From an uncultured Mesorhizobium sp. (lineage in GTDB: Bacteria > Pseudomonadota > Alphaproteobacteria > Rhizobiales > Rhizobiaceae), in the NCBI GenBank assembly GCA_937958475.1, contig CALFXR010000201.1:1-64000 (forward strand): a stretch of DNA of 64,000 nucleotides. Reading direction: 5' to 3'. The translations under genes and the position numbers were made by a program. Positions 51,157 through 59,615 of this stretch are shown here, in pieces (position 1 is the stretch's first letter; each line of letters starts with the position of its first letter). The notes below the pieces were generated by a model that saw nothing but the letters and a program-made list of their open reading frames with translations, searched no databases and was not told the origin of the DNA.

Positions 51157-52176
51157 ATGATCGAATCAAAAGCCATGATCCTCGGCTGTGCGGGCAAGTC
51201 GCTGAGCGAGGACGAGATCCGCTTCTTTCGCGACGAGCGGCCCTGGGGCTTCATCCTGTTCGCGCGCAACATCGGCGAGCCGCAGGAGATCCGCGATCTC
51301 GTCGCGTCGATGCGCGACTGCGTCGGCCGGAACGACGCCCCGGTCTTCATCGACCAGGAAGGGGGCAGGGTGCAGCGCCTGCGCCCGCCGATCGCACCGA
51401 ACTATCCCGCGGGCGCGTCGATCGGCGCGCTCTACCGCCAGGATCGCGGCTCGGGATTGCGCGCGTCCTGGCTGCTCGCCCGGCTGCTCGCCTACGACCT
51501 CAGGCGCCTCGGCATCACCGCCGACTGCATGCCCGTGCTCGACGTGCCGATCGAGGGTGCCAGCGACGTCATCGGCTCGCGCGCCTATGGTCGCGACCCG
51601 CGCTCGGTTGCGATCCTCGGTCGTGCCGCTGCCGAAGGCCTGATGGCCGGCGGCGTCCTGCCGGTGATGAAGCACGTCCCGGGTCACGGCCGCGCCGCGG
51701 CGGATTCGCATCTGGCGCTGCCGGTCGTCGACACGCCGATCGAGGCGCTGCGGGCGCACGATTTCGCCCCGTTCAAGGCGCTGAACGACCTGCCGATGGC
51801 GATGACCGCCCATGTCGTCTACACGGCTGTCGACCCGGACCGCCCGGCGACGACCTCGCCCAAGGTGATCGGCGAGATCGTGCGCGGCGAGATCGGCTTC
51901 GACGGCCTGCTGGTCAGCGACGACACCTCGATGAAGGCTCTTTCTGGGGATTTCCCCGAGAAGGCGGCCGCGATCCTTGCGGCGGGCTGCGATCTGGTTC
52001 TTCACTGCAACGGCGTGATGGAGGAGATGGCCGGCATCGCCTCGCGCACGGGACCCTTGGCGGGCCGGTCTCTCGAGCGGGCGCTGAAGGCGCTGGAAGT
52101 CATCGGCCCTGCCGACGACGTCGAGGAAGCGATGGTGCGGGCCGAGTTCGCGAACTATTTCGAAACGGTCGCCTGA
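51157..52176 (+). CDS. nagZ: Beta-N-acetylhexosaminidase NagZ
   Basis: It encodes 339 residues. GH3 NagZ landmarks: PVFIDQEGGRVQRLRPP, the substrate and acid-base loop KHVPGHGRAAADSHLALP near residues 171-188, and the nucleophile region FDGLLVSDDTSMKALSG with the Asp-Asp. It splits GlcNAc from anhydro-muropeptides during peptidoglycan recycling in the cytoplasm. It is followed by scpA 21 bp later, a gene order conserved in Rhizobiales. Confidence 0.95.
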   Translation: MIESKAMILGCAGKSLSEDEIRFFRDERPWGFILFARNIGEPQEIRDLVASMRDCVGRNDAPVFIDQEGGRVQRLRPPIAPNYPAGASIGALYRQDRGSGLRASWLLARLLAYDLRRLGITADCMPVLDVPIEGASDVIGSRAYGRDPRSVAILGRAAAEGLMAGGVLPVMKHVPGHGRAAADSHLALPVVDTPIEALRAHDFAPFKALNDLPMAMTAHVVYTAVDPDRPATTSPKVIGEIVRGEIGFDGLLVSDDTSMKALSGDFPEKAAAILAAGCDLVLHCNGVMEEMAGIASRTGPLAGRSLERALKALEVIGPADDVEEAMVRAEFANYFETVA

Positions 52177-52197
52177 GCGGCGGAAGGAAAAGGGAAC

Positions 52198-53040
52198 GTG
52201 GCCGAGAAAGCCGTTCAAAGGCCCGACAGACCGGTACCGATGGACGGCCTTTGGACCGAGGACGGGCCCGAGCGCGCCACCGGCGAGCCGGCGCTGGTCG
52301 TCGACGTCGCAGGCTTCGAGGGACCGCTCGACCTCCTGTTGCATCTCGCCCGCAACCAGAAGGTCGACCTCGCGCGTATTTCCATCGTCGCCCTCGTCGA
52401 CCAGTACCTCGCCTTCATCGACGGGGTGCGCAAGCTGAGGCTCGAACTCGCCGCCGACTACCTCGTCATGGCGGCCTGGCTCGCGTTCCTGAAGTCGAAG
52501 CTGCTGATCCCCAGGCAGTCCGGCGACGACGAGGCCAGCGGCGAGGAACTGGCGGCCGTCCTGCAGTTCCGCCTGAAGCGGCTGGAGGCGATGCGCGACG
52601 CCGCCGCGCGTCTGGTCAACCGCAACCGGCTCGGCCGCGACGTCTTCGCTCGCGGCATGCCGGAAACCGTCATCGTCGAGAAGCGCAACAATTTCTCGGC
52701 GACGCTCTACGACCTCCTTACCGCCTATGCCGGGCAGCGGCAGCGCCAGGCGATCACCAACGTGCGCATCGCCAAGCGCGGCGTCTGGTCGCTCAAGGAG
52801 GCGCGCGATATCCTGACGAGGCTGATCGGTTCGTTCTCCGACTGGACGGAGCTCGACAGGTTCCTCGTCGAATACCTGACAACGCCCGCGGAGAGGGCGA
52901 CGGCGATCGCCAGTTCGTTCGCCGCGAGCCTCGAACTCGTCAGGGAGGGAAGGATCGAAATCCGCCAGCACGAGCCGTTCGCGCCGATCTATCTGCGCAA
53001 CCGTGCGGCGGCCAAGCCGATCGAGGTCGTCAATGACTGA
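52198..53040 (+). CDS. scpA: Segregation and condensation protein A
   Basis: It encodes 280 residues from GTG 52198. The kleisin family pattern is clear: FEGPLDLLLHLARNQKVDLA, ISIVALVDQYLAFIDGVRKL, LVMAAWLAFLKSKLLIP, and the C-terminal winged helix with SFAASLELVREGRIEIRQHE. It joins SMC and ScpB to compact and segregate chromosomes. The stop overlaps scpB by 8 bp, so the partner subunits are co-translated. Confidence 0.95.
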   Translation: MAEKAVQRPDRPVPMDGLWTEDGPERATGEPALVVDVAGFEGPLDLLLHLARNQKVDLARISIVALVDQYLAFIDGVRKLRLELAADYLVMAAWLAFLKSKLLIPRQSGDDEASGEELAAVLQFRLKRLEAMRDAAARLVNRNRLGRDVFARGMPETVIVEKRNNFSATLYDLLTAYAGQRQRQAITNVRIAKRGVWSLKEARDILTRLIGSFSDWTELDRFLVEYLTTPAERATAIASSFAASLELVREGRIEIRQHEPFAPIYLRNRAAAKPIEVVND

Positions 53041-53770
53041 AACCAGGCCGGCAGCCGTGCTGCCTTTTATGATTGCCGGCGAAGACGAGCCGCGCGATCG
53101 CAATCCCGCCGGTCGTCTGTTCCTTTCGGAGGCGATGCGCATGGCCGAGGCGATCGTCTTCGCCAGCGCCGAGCCGGTCAGCGAGAAGGCGCTGGCCCAG
53201 CGCCTTCCGGAAGGCGTCGACGTCGCCGAGGCGATGGCTGAACTGCAGCGTGCCTACGAGAAGCGCGGCGTCAACCTCGTCAAGGTCGGCGACGCCTGGG
53301 CGTTCCGGACGGCCGGCGACCTCGCCTTCCTGATGAGCCGCGACACGGTGCAACAGCGCAAGCTGTCGCGCGCCGCGCTCGAGGTGCTGGCGATCATCGC
53401 CTACCACCAGCCGGTGACGCGCGCCGAGATCGAGGAGATCCGCGGCGTCGAGACGTCGAAGGGCACGCTCGACACGCTGCTCGAGACAGAATGGGTGAGG
53501 ATGCGGGGCCGCCGCAAGACCCCGGGCCGGCCGGTCACCTACGGAACGACGGATGCCTTCCTCGACCATTTCCAGCTCGAGGAGATCCGCGACCTGCCGG
53601 GCATGGAGGAGCTGAAGGGCGCCGGGCTGCTCTCCGCGCGCATGCCGTCGAACTTCTCGGTGCCGCTGCCGCCGTCCGATCCGGACCAGCTCGGCGATGA
53701 CGAGGACCCGCTCACCGATATCGACCTCGAGGAACTCGGGCTGTTGACACCTCGGGTCGAGAGTGATTGA
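53033..53770 (+). CDS. scpB: Segregation and condensation protein B
   Basis: It encodes 245 residues from ATG 53033, within the end of scpA. The two winged helices show in RMAEAIVFASAEPVSEKALA and SRAALEVLAIIAYHQPVTRA with EIEEIRGVETSKGTLDTLLE; the GRRKTPGRPVTYGTTDAFLD segment is typical. ScpB dimerises and binds ScpA at the SMC complex. The C-terminal tail is acidic (DDEDPLTDIDLEELG). Confidence 0.95.
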   Translation: MTETRPAAVLPFMIAGEDEPRDRNPAGRLFLSEAMRMAEAIVFASAEPVSEKALAQRLPEGVDVAEAMAELQRAYEKRGVNLVKVGDAWAFRTAGDLAFLMSRDTVQQRKLSRAALEVLAIIAYHQPVTRAEIEEIRGVETSKGTLDTLLETEWVRMRGRRKTPGRPVTYGTTDAFLDHFQLEEIRDLPGMEELKGAGLLSARMPSNFSVPLPPSDPDQLGDDEDPLTDIDLEELGLLTPRVESD

Positions 53771-53801
53771 CGGGGACCGCACCTAGAGCAGAGGCCGGGT
53801 C

Positions 53802-54899
53802 TTGACCACGCAGGAAGGCTCGCGGGTATCGGCCGGCGTCACCTTCGCGGCGCGCCTTTCCTTCGAGAACATCAGCCACGCATTCGCCAACGGCGTCGAG
53901 ACGCTGCACGACGTCTCGCTTGCCGCCGAGCCGGGCGAGGTGCTGTGCCTTCTCGGCCCGTCCGGCTCGGGCAAGACGACGCTGCTCAGGATCGCCGCCG
54001 GCATCGAGACGCAGACCACCGGCCGCGTCGTGATGAACGAGCGCGAGATCGCCGGGCCGGAGGTCTTCCTGCCGCCCGAAAAGCGTTCGATCGGCCTGGT
54101 CTTCCAGGATTTCGCCCTGTTTCCCCATCTCACCATCATCGAGAACGTGCGTTTCGGCCTGACGGCGCTCTCCAGGGACGAGGCGAACCGCGAGGCGATG
54201 ATCTCGCTTGCCCGCGTCGGGCTGGAGCAATACGCGCACAAGTACCCGCACGTGCTTTCGGGCGGCGAGCAGCAGCGCGTGGCGCTGGCCCGCGCCATCG
54301 CGCCGCGCCCGGCGGTGCTGCTCATGGACGAGCCGTTCTCGGGTCTCGACTCGCGGCTGAAGGACGCAGTGCGCGCGGAGACGCTCGACATCCTCAGGCG
54401 AAGCCGGGCGACGGCGATCGTGGTTACCCACGACGCCGAGGAGGCCATGCGCATGGGCGACCGCATCGCGCTGCTGCGCGGCGGCCGCCTGATGCAGCTC
54501 GGCCGCGCCGAGGAACTCTATCAGCGCCCGGCCGACCTGTTCGTCGCCGGCTTCTTCTCGGAGCTGAACCTGTTCGAGGCCCGCGTCGCCGGCGGCACGG
54601 CGGACACGCCGGTCGGCCGCGTCGTGGCGCCGGGCTTCGCCGACGGCGCCCGGGTGACCGTTGCTGTCCGCCTCTCCGGATTCGAGGTGGGCGAGGTGGC
54701 CGGCGCCATACCGGCGCGCGTGCTCACCAGCCGCTTCCTCGGCGTCGTCGACCTGGTCGACCTCGCCGTACCCGGTGCCGATCGTCCGGTCCGTGCCCGC
54801 GTCCGCTGCGGGGCGCTGACGCCCGGCGTCAGAGATATTTTCGTCTCGGTGCGTCCCGCCGACGTACTTGTGTTTGAATCCCGCGGCGAAAACGCCTAG
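53802..54899 (+). CDS. Orphan ABC transporter ATPase (FbpC/PotA-like)
   Basis: It encodes 365 residues from a TTG at 53802; no ATG occurs in frame before the conserved part, so the rare start is used. The nucleotide-binding domain is complete: Walker A LLGPSGSGKTTLL, Q-loop VFQDFALFPHL, signature LSGGEQQRVALARAI, Walker B AVLLMDEPFSGLDSRL and the switch His in VVTHDAEEAM. A C-terminal TOBE-like regulatory domain follows. No permease or binding protein is adjacent. Similar ATPases act in iron or putrescine uptake, but the partner here is not known. It lies between scpB and tatA. Confidence 0.85.
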   Translation: MTTQEGSRVSAGVTFAARLSFENISHAFANGVETLHDVSLAAEPGEVLCLLGPSGSGKTTLLRIAAGIETQTTGRVVMNEREIAGPEVFLPPEKRSIGLVFQDFALFPHLTIIENVRFGLTALSRDEANREAMISLARVGLEQYAHKYPHVLSGGEQQRVALARAIAPRPAVLLMDEPFSGLDSRLKDAVRAETLDILRRSRATAIVVTHDAEEAMRMGDRIALLRGGRLMQLGRAEELYQRPADLFVAGFFSELNLFEARVAGGTADTPVGRVVAPGFADGARVTVAVRLSGFEVGEVAGAIPARVLTSRFLGVVDLVDLAVPGADRPVRARVRCGALTPGVRDIFVSVRPADVLVFESRGENA

Positions 54900-54936
54900 A
54901 TCAGGGTCCAGGGAAACCGTTCGAGAGAGTTTTGCA

Positions 54937-55158
54937 ATGGGTTCGTTTTCGATTTGGCACTGGCTGATCGTACTGGTCGTCGTGCTGCTCCTGTTCGGTC
55001 GCGGCAAGATCCCCGAGCTGATGGGCGACATGGCAAAGGGCATCAAGAGCTTCAAGAAGGGCATGACGGACGACGACGCGGCCGACGATGCCAAGACGGT
55101 CGAGCATCGCGCCGACGAGACGGTCGGCACGCCGAAGGAGAAGGCCAGCAAGAGCTGA
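54937..55158 (+). CDS. tatA: Sec-independent translocase TatA
   Basis: It encodes 73 residues from ATG 54937. One membrane helix (IWHWLIVLVVVLLLFGRGK) is followed by the conserved hinge FGRGKIPELMGDMAKGIK and an amphipathic helix, then a charged tail. TatA oligomers form the passage for folded proteins. First gene of tatABC, 32 bp before tatB. Confidence 0.95.
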   Translation: MGSFSIWHWLIVLVVVLLLFGRGKIPELMGDMAKGIKSFKKGMTDDDAADDAKTVEHRADETVGTPKEKASKS

Positions 55159-55190
55159 GCCCAGAACCGCTCTAGCCGGATTTCAGAGCC

Positions 55191-55820
55191 ATGTTCGACA
55201 TCGGCTGGACCGAAATGCTTGTGATCGCGGTCGTCATGATCGTGGTCGTGGGGCCGAAGGATTTGCCGAAGATGCTGCGCACCTTCGGCAAGACCACGAC
55301 CAAGCTGCGCTCGATGGCCGGCGATTTCCAGAAGCAGTTCAACGACGCGCTGAAGGAAGCGGAACTCGACGACGTCAAGAAGTCGGTTGATGCGCTGCGC
55401 GGCCTCAATCCGGCCAACGAGATCAAGAAGCAGTTGAACCCCTTCGAGAAGGCCGCAGCCGACGTCCGCGCCGGTCTCGACAAGGCGTTGAAGCCGTCGA
55501 CGCCGGCCGCAACCGCGGCGGCCGTGCCCGCCACGGCCGCAACCGCGGCGGTCGCATCGACCTCTGCCTCCGCCGAGGCTGCGCCTGCGCCGATCGTTTC
55601 CGGACCTGCCGAGATGCCGCCTCCGCCGGTGTTCCCGACGCCTGAAGCCGCGCCTGCGCCGGCCAGCGCCCCGGTAACGGCCGCTCCGGCTCCGGCCAAG
55701 GCGGAAGCAGCCGCACCCGCCAAGCGCGCCGCGCCGGCGAAGAAATCGTCCGCGAAGACGGAGACGACCGCCGCGCCGGCCGCGCCCGCACGCAAGAAGA
55801 AGACGGGAAGCACGACGTGA
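55191..55820 (+). CDS. tatB: Sec-independent translocase TatB
   Basis: It encodes 209 residues. The N-terminus MFDIGWTEMLVIAVVMIV and VVGPKDLPKMLRTFGKTT is typical TatB, with a single membrane helix and amphipathic helix. The tail of about 120 residues is Ala/Pro-rich (PAATAAAVPATAATAAVAS), as often in alphaproteobacteria. It forms the twin-arginine receptor with TatC; the stop overlaps tatC as GTGA. Confidence 0.95.
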   Translation: MFDIGWTEMLVIAVVMIVVVGPKDLPKMLRTFGKTTTKLRSMAGDFQKQFNDALKEAELDDVKKSVDALRGLNPANEIKKQLNPFEKAAADVRAGLDKALKPSTPAATAAAVPATAATAAVASTSASAEAAPAPIVSGPAEMPPPPVFPTPEAAPAPASAPVTAAPAPAKAEAAAPAKRAAPAKKSSAKTETTAAPAAPARKKKTGSTT

Positions 55821-56647
55821 GCGGCAACGAGGTTGACGAGATCGAGAAGTCGTCGGCGCCGTTGATCGAGCACCTGATCGAACTGCGCTCGCGCCTGATG
55901 TGGTCGATCGGCGGCTTCTTCGCCGCCTTCCTCGTCTGCTTCTTCTTCGCCAAGCAGCTGTTCAACCTGCTGGTGGTCCCGTTCAAGTGGGCCGTCGAAT
56001 GGGCCAATCTCGGTGATCACAAGGTCGAGCTCATCTACACGGCGCCGCAGGAGTTTTTCTTCACGCAGATCAAGCTCGCCATGTTCGGCGGCATGATCAT
56101 CGCTTTCCCGCTGATCGCCACGCAGATTTACAAGTTCATCGCGCCTGGCCTCTATCGTAACGAACGCGCCGCCTTCTTCCCGTTCCTGGTTGCCTCGCCG
56201 ATCCTGTTCCTGATGGGCGCGGCGCTGGTCTACTTCTTCTTCACGCCGATGGTGATGTGGTTCTTCCTCGCCATGCAGCAGACCGGTCCGGACGCCGAAG
56301 TGCAGATCTCGTTGCTGCCGAAAGTGTCGGAGTACCTCAGCCTGATCATGACGCTGATCTTCTCCTTCGGCCTCGTCTTCCAGCTGCCGGTGGTGACGAC
56401 GCTGATGGCGCGTGTCGGCCTGCTCACGTCGAAGGGCCTCGCCGAGAAGCGCAAATGGGCGATCGTGATTGCCTTCATCGTCGCCGCGGTGCTGACGCCG
56501 CCCGATCCGGTCAGCCAGATCGGCCTCGCCGTGCCGACCATCCTGCTCTACGAGATCTCGATCTGGACGGCGCGGATGATCGAGCGGAAGCGGGACGCCG
56601 AGAAGGCGGCCGCCGAGGCGGCTTCGGCGGAAGAGAAGCCGACCTGA
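55817..56647 (+). CDS. tatC: Sec-independent translocase TatC
   Basis: It encodes 276 residues from GTG 55817, in the tatB stop. Six membrane segments are visible, with family parts APLIEHLIELRSRLMWSIGG, VELIYTAPQEFFFTQIKLAM and FIAPGLYRNERAAFFPF. TatC binds the twin-arginine signal. The last 40 residues are charged (ARMIERKRDAEKAAAEAASA) and cytoplasmic. The tatABC order is complete. Confidence 0.96.
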   Translation: MSGNEVDEIEKSSAPLIEHLIELRSRLMWSIGGFFAAFLVCFFFAKQLFNLLVVPFKWAVEWANLGDHKVELIYTAPQEFFFTQIKLAMFGGMIIAFPLIATQIYKFIAPGLYRNERAAFFPFLVASPILFLMGAALVYFFFTPMVMWFFLAMQQTGPDAEVQISLLPKVSEYLSLIMTLIFSFGLVFQLPVVTTLMARVGLLTSKGLAEKRKWAIVIAFIVAAVLTPPDPVSQIGLAVPTILLYEISIWTARMIERKRDAEKAAAEAASAEEKPT

Positions 56648-56799
56648 GCGTCCGAGCCGCCGCCGCCCAACCGGCCGCCCGTTGACGACGTTCGCAGCTG
56701 TCCTTAACGGAGTGGCGAGGCCGAACGCGGCTTCCGGCCCGAGCGAGTCGCCGCGATTCGCCGGCGCCGTACGCAACCGAACGACGGAACTGGGCCACC

Positions 56800-58101
56800 A
56801 TGCTTGACATCAGATGGATCCGCGAGAACCCGAAGGCGCTGGTCGACGCGCTCGTCAAGCGCGGGCAGTCTCCCGAAGCCGCACAGGCGACCGTCGACGA
56901 CCTCGTCGCCAGGGACGAGGCGCGCCGCGAGCATGTCTCGAAGCTGCAGCAGGCCCAGGAACGCCGCAACGCCGCCTCGAAGGAGATCGGCAATGCCATG
57001 CGCAACAAGGACATGGCGCTGGCCGACCGGCTGAAGGAGGAGGTCGGCGAGATCAAGTCCTTCATCCAGGGCGGCGAGGCGGAGGAGCGCCGGCTCGACG
57101 GCGAGTTGGACTACGCGCTGGCCATCGTCCCCAACGTTCCGCTCGAAATCGTTCCGGTCGGCAAGGACGAGCACGACAATGTCGAGGTGCGCCGGGTCGG
57201 CGAGCCGCGCCGGATCGACGCGGCCAGGGAGCATTGGGAAATCGGCGAGGCGCTCGGCCTGATGGATTTCGAGCGTGCGGTGAAGCTGTCGGGGGCCCGC
57301 TTCACCGTGCTCAAAGGGCAGCTGGCGCGTCTGGAGCGTGCGCTCGGCCAGTTCATGCTCGACCTGCACACGACCGAGCACGGCTACATGGAAGTGCAGG
57401 TGCCGCTGCTCGTCAGGGACGATGTCCTCTACGGCACCGGCAACCTGCCGAAATTCGAGGCCGATCTCTTCTTCACGCCGCATGCCGGCTCGCGGCTCGG
57501 CCTCATCCCGACCGCCGAGGTCCCGCTCACCAATCTCGTGCGCGAGGAAATCCTCTCGCACGACAGACTGCCGATCCGCATGACCGCGCTCACCCCGTGC
57601 TTCCGTTCCGAAGCCGGCTCGGCCGGGCGCGACACGCGCGGCATGCTGCGCCAGCACCAGTTCTACAAGGTCGAGCTGGTCTCGATCACCGACCAGGAGA
57701 ACTCGATCGCCGAGCACGAGCGCATGACCGCCTGCGCCGAGGAGGTGCTGAAGCGCCTCGGCCTGCCGTTCCGCACCATCGTCCTTTGCACCGGCGACAT
57801 GGGCTTCGGTTCGCGCAAGACCTACGACATCGAGGTCTGGCTACCCGGGCAGAACGCCTATCGCGAGATCTCGTCCTGCTCGGTCTGCGGCGACTTCCAG
57901 GCCCGCCGCATGGACGCCCGCTATAGGCCCGAGGGCGAGAAGGCGACCCGCTTCGTCCACACGTTGAACGGATCCGGCGTCGCCGTCGGCCGCGCCCTGA
58001 TCGCCGTCATCGAGAATTACCAGAACGACGACGGCAGCGTCACGATTCCTGAAGTATTGCGCCCCTATATGGGTGGCCTCGAAAAGATCGAAGTGAAGTA
58101 G
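56800..58101 (+). CDS. serS: Seryl-tRNA synthetase
   Basis: It encodes 433 residues. The N-terminal tRNA-binding coiled coil (residues about 30-100) precedes the class II core: GTGNLPKFEADLFF, the motif 2 part TPCFRSEAGSAGRDTRGMLR and QHQFYKVELVSI, and motif 3 LNGSGVAVGRALIAVIENYQ. It charges tRNA-Ser. The surE ATG follows its TAG directly, so serS, surE and pcm are one operon. Confidence 0.97.
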   Translation: MLDIRWIRENPKALVDALVKRGQSPEAAQATVDDLVARDEARREHVSKLQQAQERRNAASKEIGNAMRNKDMALADRLKEEVGEIKSFIQGGEAEERRLDGELDYALAIVPNVPLEIVPVGKDEHDNVEVRRVGEPRRIDAAREHWEIGEALGLMDFERAVKLSGARFTVLKGQLARLERALGQFMLDLHTTEHGYMEVQVPLLVRDDVLYGTGNLPKFEADLFFTPHAGSRLGLIPTAEVPLTNLVREEILSHDRLPIRMTALTPCFRSEAGSAGRDTRGMLRQHQFYKVELVSITDQENSIAEHERMTACAEEVLKRLGLPFRTIVLCTGDMGFGSRKTYDIEVWLPGQNAYREISSCSVCGDFQARRMDARYRPEGEKATRFVHTLNGSGVAVGRALIAVIENYQNDDGSVTIPEVLRPYMGGLEKIEVK

Positions 58102-58863
58102 ATGCGCATTCTCCTGACCAACGACGACGGCATCCACGCCGAAGGGCTTCAGGTGCTCGAGCGCATCGCGCGCACCATCTCCGACGACGTCTGGGTGGTG
58201 GCGCCCGAGACCGACCAGTCCGGCTTCGCCCATTCGCTGTCGCTGTCCGAGCCGCTCAGGATGCGCCGCATCGACGACCGCCACTTTGCCGTGCGCGGCA
58301 CGCCGACCGACTGCGTCATCATGGGTGCGCGCAAGTTGATGCCCGGTCTGCCCGACCTCGTGCTGTCCGGCGTCAATTCGGGATCGAACGTCGCCGACGA
58401 CGTCACCTATTCGGGCACCGTCGCCGGCGCGATGGAGGGCACGCTTCTCGGCATCCGCTCGATCGCGCTGAGCCAGGCCTACAATTTCTACAACGACGCC
58501 CGGGTCGTGCCCTGGGACGTCGCCGAAGCGCACGGTCCGCGCCTGCTGAAGAAGCTGCTGGCCACCGACCTGCCGCAGGGCGTGTTCCTCAACGTGAATT
58601 TCCCCAACTGCCCGTCCGAGGAGGTCGAGGACGCCGTCGTCACCAGCCAGGGCAAGCTCGTCCACGGCCTGTGGATCGACGAGCGCGCCGACGGTCGCAA
58701 CTTCCCCTACTATTGGCTCCGCTTCGGCCGCGAACCGGCCGAACTGCGGCCGGGCACCGACATGGCGGCGCTGCGCGAGAACAGGATCTCGATTACCCCG
58801 CTGAAGCTCGACCTGACCGCCTACGAGGTCCAGGACCGGCTGAGGAAGGCGCTGCATCCATGA
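58102..58863 (+). CDS. surE: 5'/3'-nucleotidase SurE
   Basis: It encodes 253 residues, starting at the base after the serS stop. The metal site is MRILLTNDDGIHAEGLQVL (D8, D9), with later ligands in PDLVLSGVNSGSNVADDV. Substrate-loop parts AVRGTPTDCVIMGARKLM are present. It dephosphorylates nucleoside monophosphates and short polyphosphate in stress survival. The pcm start lies in its stop (ATGA). Confidence 0.95.
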   Translation: MRILLTNDDGIHAEGLQVLERIARTISDDVWVVAPETDQSGFAHSLSLSEPLRMRRIDDRHFAVRGTPTDCVIMGARKLMPGLPDLVLSGVNSGSNVADDVTYSGTVAGAMEGTLLGIRSIALSQAYNFYNDARVVPWDVAEAHGPRLLKKLLATDLPQGVFLNVNFPNCPSEEVEDAVVTSQGKLVHGLWIDERADGRNFPYYWLRFGREPAELRPGTDMAALRENRISITPLKLDLTAYEVQDRLRKALHP

Positions 58864-59510
58864 CGTCTGCCGAGGACCGGGAGGGTTTCGCCGCCTTCAT
58901 GCTGCGCCTGCGCGGCAATGGCGTGGCGACGCGGGAGCTGGCCGCCGCCTTCGAGGCGACGCCCCGCCGCAGTTTCCTCCCGGGACAATGGCACGGCGTC
59001 GCCTGGTCGGACCGGATGATCCCGATCCCTTGCGGCGAGACCATCGAGGGCGTCGACTTGCAGGCATCCATCATCCGGGCGCTCGACCTGCAGCCGGGCG
59101 CGCGCGTCCTCGAGATCGGCACCGGGTCGGGATACACGGCCGCCGTGATGTCGCGGATGGCCGGTCGTGTGCTCACCGTCGAGCGCTATAAGACCCTCGC
59201 CACCCAGGCGCGCGCCCACCTCGACGCGCTGGGCATCCAGAATGTCCAGGTCCGTCACGCCGACGGCGCCAACGGCCTGCCGGGCGAGGGGCCTTTCGAC
59301 CGCATCGTGGTCTGGGCGGCGTTCGAGAGCCTGCCGCGTGCCTTCGTCGACCAGCTCTCCATCGGCGGCACCATGATCACGCCGATCGGCATGGCGGAGG
59401 CGCCGCAGGACCTCGCCAGGCTGACCAAGGTCGGCAGCCGCTTCGAGCGCGAGGACATCGGCCAGGTGCGCCTGCAGCCGATCACGCCGGGCGTCGCCGC
59501 CGTCATTTGA
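58860..59510 (+). CDS. pcm: Protein-L-isoaspartate O-methyltransferase
   Basis: It encodes 216 residues. SAM-binding ARVLEIGTGSGYTAAVMSRM, the substrate loop with IPIPCGETIEGVDLQASIIR, and DRIVVWAAFESLPRAFVDQL match Pcm. It repairs isoaspartyl damage in ageing proteins. Coupling to surE (ATGA) and the nlpD-like gene downstream repeats the enterobacterial surE-pcm-nlpD order. Confidence 0.93.
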   Translation: MTSAEDREGFAAFMLRLRGNGVATRELAAAFEATPRRSFLPGQWHGVAWSDRMIPIPCGETIEGVDLQASIIRALDLQPGARVLEIGTGSGYTAAVMSRMAGRVLTVERYKTLATQARAHLDALGIQNVQVRHADGANGLPGEGPFDRIVVWAAFESLPRAFVDQLSIGGTMITPIGMAEAPQDLARLTKVGSRFEREDIGQVRLQPITPGVAAVI

Positions 59511-59615
59511 GCGCCTTCGGCATTTCTTTTCGCAATCTTCGCACCCTTAACCGCCCGGTAAGATTAACGCGCTTTAATCAAAGACAGTTGGTTCGGGTAC
59601 GCGCGGGTAAGTGCG

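Noticed and set aside
48599..51169. Minus-strand ORF of 856 codons
   Set aside because: It is antisense to the SPOR gene; its Gly/Arg-rich repeats mirror the acidic repeats of the real frame.
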